This document shows, one piece after another, positions 23,101 to 24,178 of a stretch of 24,178 nucleotides of DNA. The stretch spans positions 1-24,178 of the forward strand of contig JAZKIW010000029.1 of assembly GCA_040384625.1 (NCBI GenBank), read 5' to 3'. Source of the DNA: CADEEN01 sp040384625. GTDB taxonomy: Bacteria > Pseudomonadota > Gammaproteobacteria > Burkholderiales > Burkholderiaceae_C. The notes beneath the pieces were generated by a model. The model was not told the DNA's origin. It did no database searches and saw only the letters and a program-made list of their open reading frames with translations. Position numbers and translations under genes: made by a program. Position 1 is the stretch's first letter. Every line of letters starts with the position of its first letter.

Positions 23101-23177
23101 CGGGTGGCGTCCTGCGCCATGGCGACGGACGCCAGGGCAACGAGCGATAGACCCAACGTGACACGGATGGAGTTCAA
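20103..23177 (-). CDS. Secreted S8 (subtilisin-like) serine protease with PA domain (1024 aa)
   Basis: A large exported subtilase. The signal peptide (IRVTLGLSLVALASVAMAQD) is followed by an inhibitor-I9-like propeptide to about residue 125. The catalytic domain shows Asp169 (GHLDGGVWP), His260 (DADGHGTHTLSTSGG), the oxyanion Asn370 (ASSGNSN) and Ser614 (SGTSMAAPHVAGAAALL). A PA domain is inserted between them at about residues 425-530 (VCERGTNVLVNKVAAAKAAG), as in plant-type and bacterial PA subtilases. A fibronectin-like domain lies around residues 680-800, and a beta-rich tail of about 220 residues completes the protein. There is no PEP-CTERM tag. The start codon is TTG at 23177, the only one that gives a full signal peptide, with AGGA at proper distance. 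It starts 28 bp after a PEP-CTERM gene, forming an operon. Confidence 0.92.
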   Translation of the reverse strand: MNSIRVTLGLSLVALASVAMAQDATRKPYIVQLKDAPISTYTGGVTGYNATQPAPGSKLSITSGDVQNYISYLNQKQAAVTVTLPSAAVTYSYKTLINGFSALLTDAEFAKLVTNSAVKSITVDTPMPMATSYTPSFLGLKRVPEGVWNRTDASGRPIKGEGVIIGHLDGGVWPEDPSFSDKVDANGIPSSIGTVVYAPLPPGRWNGGCSAATAFSPANCNNKLIGAKYFNAILKSQIAIGARVLWTGDYLDSPRDADGHGTHTLSTSGGNENSPVLINGSPFSISGIAPRARVAAYKVCYVPQNAAGVPQQGSCYQGDSIAAAEAAVNDGVDIINFSVGGSTTSFNDAVESAFGNAAFAGVFVAASSGNSNVFPGNAPTAAHLAPWVMTVGNSTHDRFTEAAVSLGNGYVGVGASFQTTGLTSKALVYSRNVGFTPGTTTNQALCFGTADGSAALLDPAKVAGKILVCERGTNVLVNKVAAAKAAGALGVIILNTPASANTTPLISAELPTVHMAVSNYAALTAYMGDGSTPASASFSPSIQVAGIVAPVMSDSSSRGPNPADPNMLKPDITAPGTDIIAAYTNTSITPAQRQQIIDGTLVPGAGANMISGTSMAAPHVAGAAALLRQANPTWSPFAIKSALMTSAQPNVKLANAAADPSPWGFGAGHLSPNTALDTRVVYETTVADYVNYNNGVINGRTLNVASLTHANVVGIGSLTRRLTNKGTSTVTYNASGSLPGYTVAVSPTTLTIAPGATASYTVTMTRTTAPIEQWVFGNVTWSGSGVATLRSPLSAKASQFVGLSGVFDTRAVGTKIFTTAFGYDGALATSPLGLLAATRVSAGISLNQRLCTGGFVVAAGTKVLRSQLFNEETEGGSAADLDLVIQRQVSGVYTTVASSGNVDSNEMASVSNPVVGGTYRFCIDGYGPVRPGATFTMSYWILGPTNPGTLKAFAPTSVKTGGIASIGLNWNVPAGARYLGLVEFRDGVSATPIGVTQVFIDNWAATAPAPTYAPVARIKLLNLE

Positions 23178-23205
23178 GTCGATTCCTGGTGTAGTGGGGG
23201 TTGCG

Positions 23206-23907
23206 TCAGGCGCGCGCGATCGGGCGGCGGCGGATCACGATCAGACCGAAGGCGGTCAGGGCCAGCACAGCAGTACCGGGTTCCGGCACCACTGCATTGG
23301 AGATGTTGTCGAGCGCGAACTGCGCGGGAGGCGATTGACCGAAGAACTCGCAGTTGCCGTCAGGCTGGAAGGAGCAGCTGTAGAAGTACGCCTGCGACAG
23401 CGCGGCCGTATTGGTCAGCGACAGCGACTCGAACGGGAAGTCCCCGCCGGCCGCGCCGGACGGAAGGTCGAAGAACTCGGTGGCGAAGTACACACCCGAC
23501 AGGTCGTACAGGTCGACGGCGAGCCGGCCGGGCAGTGCACCCGCCAGGCCAGGAATCGGCGAGATGAACGCCACGTCGAAAGAGCTCAGGAAGAACCCCG
23601 AGCCAGCTTCTGACGTCATGATGACGCCGGCCGCATTGAGCATGTACAGAAACTGCCCGGCGGAGTTGGCAGGGGCAGCGGCGAAGGCCGCCGCTGAATC
23701 GATGCCGATAAAACCCCCGACGTTGTCGTCGGTGAACTTGTAGCCACCGCTGCTGAGGGACTCACCAAAGGCTGTCAGATTGGGCGGCACGTCCTCGAAC
23801 GTCACCACTGCGGCTTGGACAGGCATCGATGCCGCTAGGCACAGTGCGGCGGCTCCCACGAAAGTGCGCCAGGTCGAACTCAACACGAATTTCCCCTTGT
23901 GATTCAT
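23206..23907 (-). CDS. PEP-CTERM domain protein, first gene of the subtilase operon (233 aa)
   Basis: An exported protein with signal peptide (FVGAAALCLAASMPVQA) and a beta-rich body. The body has VVTFEDVPPNLTAFGESLSS, GGYKFTDDNVGGFIGI, FLSSFDVAFISPIPGLAG and ESLSLTNTAALSQAYFYSC. Next comes the FALDNISNAV motif that typically precedes the sorting signal. The tag at residues 207-233 is VPEPGTAVLALTAFGLIVI then RRRPIARA, a standard exosortase substrate. Function unknown; the fold suggests a surface or matrix protein. The ATG at 23907 has GGAGG at good spacing. A sigma54-like promoter lies about 75 bp upstream, and the S8 protease gene follows after 28 bp, so the two are probably co-expressed. 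Confidence 0.88.
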   Translation of the reverse strand: MNHKGKFVLSSTWRTFVGAAALCLAASMPVQAAVVTFEDVPPNLTAFGESLSSGGYKFTDDNVGGFIGIDSAAAFAAAPANSAGQFLYMLNAAGVIMTSEAGSGFFLSSFDVAFISPIPGLAGALPGRLAVDLYDLSGVYFATEFFDLPSGAAGGDFPFESLSLTNTAALSQAYFYSCSFQPDGNCEFFGQSPPAQFALDNISNAVVPEPGTAVLALTAFGLIVIRRRPIARA

Positions 23908-23980
23908 CGTTTTCCTCCGTTGTTCGGTGCCAGTAGGCGACATGCGCGCGCCAACCGATTACCTGTAACCGTTATGTAAC

Positions 23981-23995
23981 GCAAGGTTCGGGCCA
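23981..23995 (-). promoter_or_regulatory. Candidate sigma54 (RpoN) promoter of the PEP-CTERM/subtilase operon
   Basis: Reading the minus strand, TGGCCCGAACCTTGC matches the -24/-12 consensus TGGCACGNNNNTTGC with one mismatch and the exact GG-to-GC spacing. It lies about 75 bp upstream of the PEP-CTERM start, giving a plausible leader. RpoN with the PrsK/PrsR system is reported to control PEP-CTERM genes in related bacteria. No activator gene lies in the window. The sequence from 23996 to the window end holds no gene I can see. Confidence 0.5.
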
Positions 23996-24178
23996 CCGTT
24001 ACGAATCAAGGACTTGGCAGCGCTAGCCAGCGAATGTGTAAAGCGCCTTGCCACAGCGTTTCTACCAATGCGAGGGCTCGGATCGGGTTGCCGTCGGTAG
24101 ATCCAGTGGCCTGGTGATCGTCGACAGAGGCGGCACCGCGTGAGGGCATCAAGTCACCGCGTCTATCTGCACCACAAA

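Noticed and set aside
1..24178. CRISPR arrays, tRNA or rRNA genes
   Set aside because: No regularly spaced repeats, tRNA-like cloverleaf sequence or rRNA-like segments were recognised by eye.

Overview
The window looks like a chromosomal segment of a GC-rich betaproteobacterium, most likely of the order Burkholderiales. I infer this from the strong G/C preference at third codon positions, three secreted proteins with PEP-CTERM (exosortase) sorting tails, a proteobacterial-type dodecin, a YidB/DUF937 protein, and several short Burkholderiales-like hypothetical proteins. It is an assembly with one 100-N scaffold gap (8022-8121). I saw no tRNA, rRNA, CRISPR array or intact mobile element.

Layout. 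1-1023: one small minus-strand gene, then a long intergenic stretch with an 11-bp tandem repeat and an 18-bp palindrome. 1024-3358: a Tat-exported PHB-depolymerase-like esterase, followed out of frame by the remnant of a secreted-protein C-terminal domain. 3972-7981: an orphan RsbRD-type histidine kinase, a small four-helix membrane protein, dodecin, a YidB-like protein and a CPBP membrane protease. 8022-9675: the gap and fragmentary or small unknown genes. 9982-13402: a stress-flavoured cluster with an acidic disordered protein, an isochorismatase-fold hydrolase, two microproteins, a SnoaL/DUF4440 protein, two tandem Hsp20 chaperones behind a sigma32-like promoter, and a GTG-started zinc-ribbon protein. 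14029-17280: small unknown genes mixed with decayed pieces, namely an IS21-type left end with a stub of istA, a VOC (glyoxalase) C-terminus and the first ~45 residues of a class III nucleotide cyclase. 17291-23907: an export-oriented block with a DUF4242 gene followed by a PA-domain PEP-CTERM protein, a second PEP-CTERM protein, a lipoprotein, and a PEP-CTERM/subtilisin-protease gene pair behind a sigma54-like promoter.

How the genes fit together. The right-hand third is devoted to the cell surface: three putative exosortase substrates, a large secreted S8 protease and a lipoprotein. No exosortase gene is present, so sorting must be supplied from elsewhere. The middle is general stress and housekeeping. 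The most interesting signals are the PEP-CTERM/subtilase pair with its RpoN-like promoter, the gene at 15940 with a chloroperoxidase-like Pro-Cys-Pro motif, and two near-perfect 27-28 bp repeats. One repeat marks an apparent recombination scar that joined a cyclase fragment to the tail of a DUF4242-like gene.
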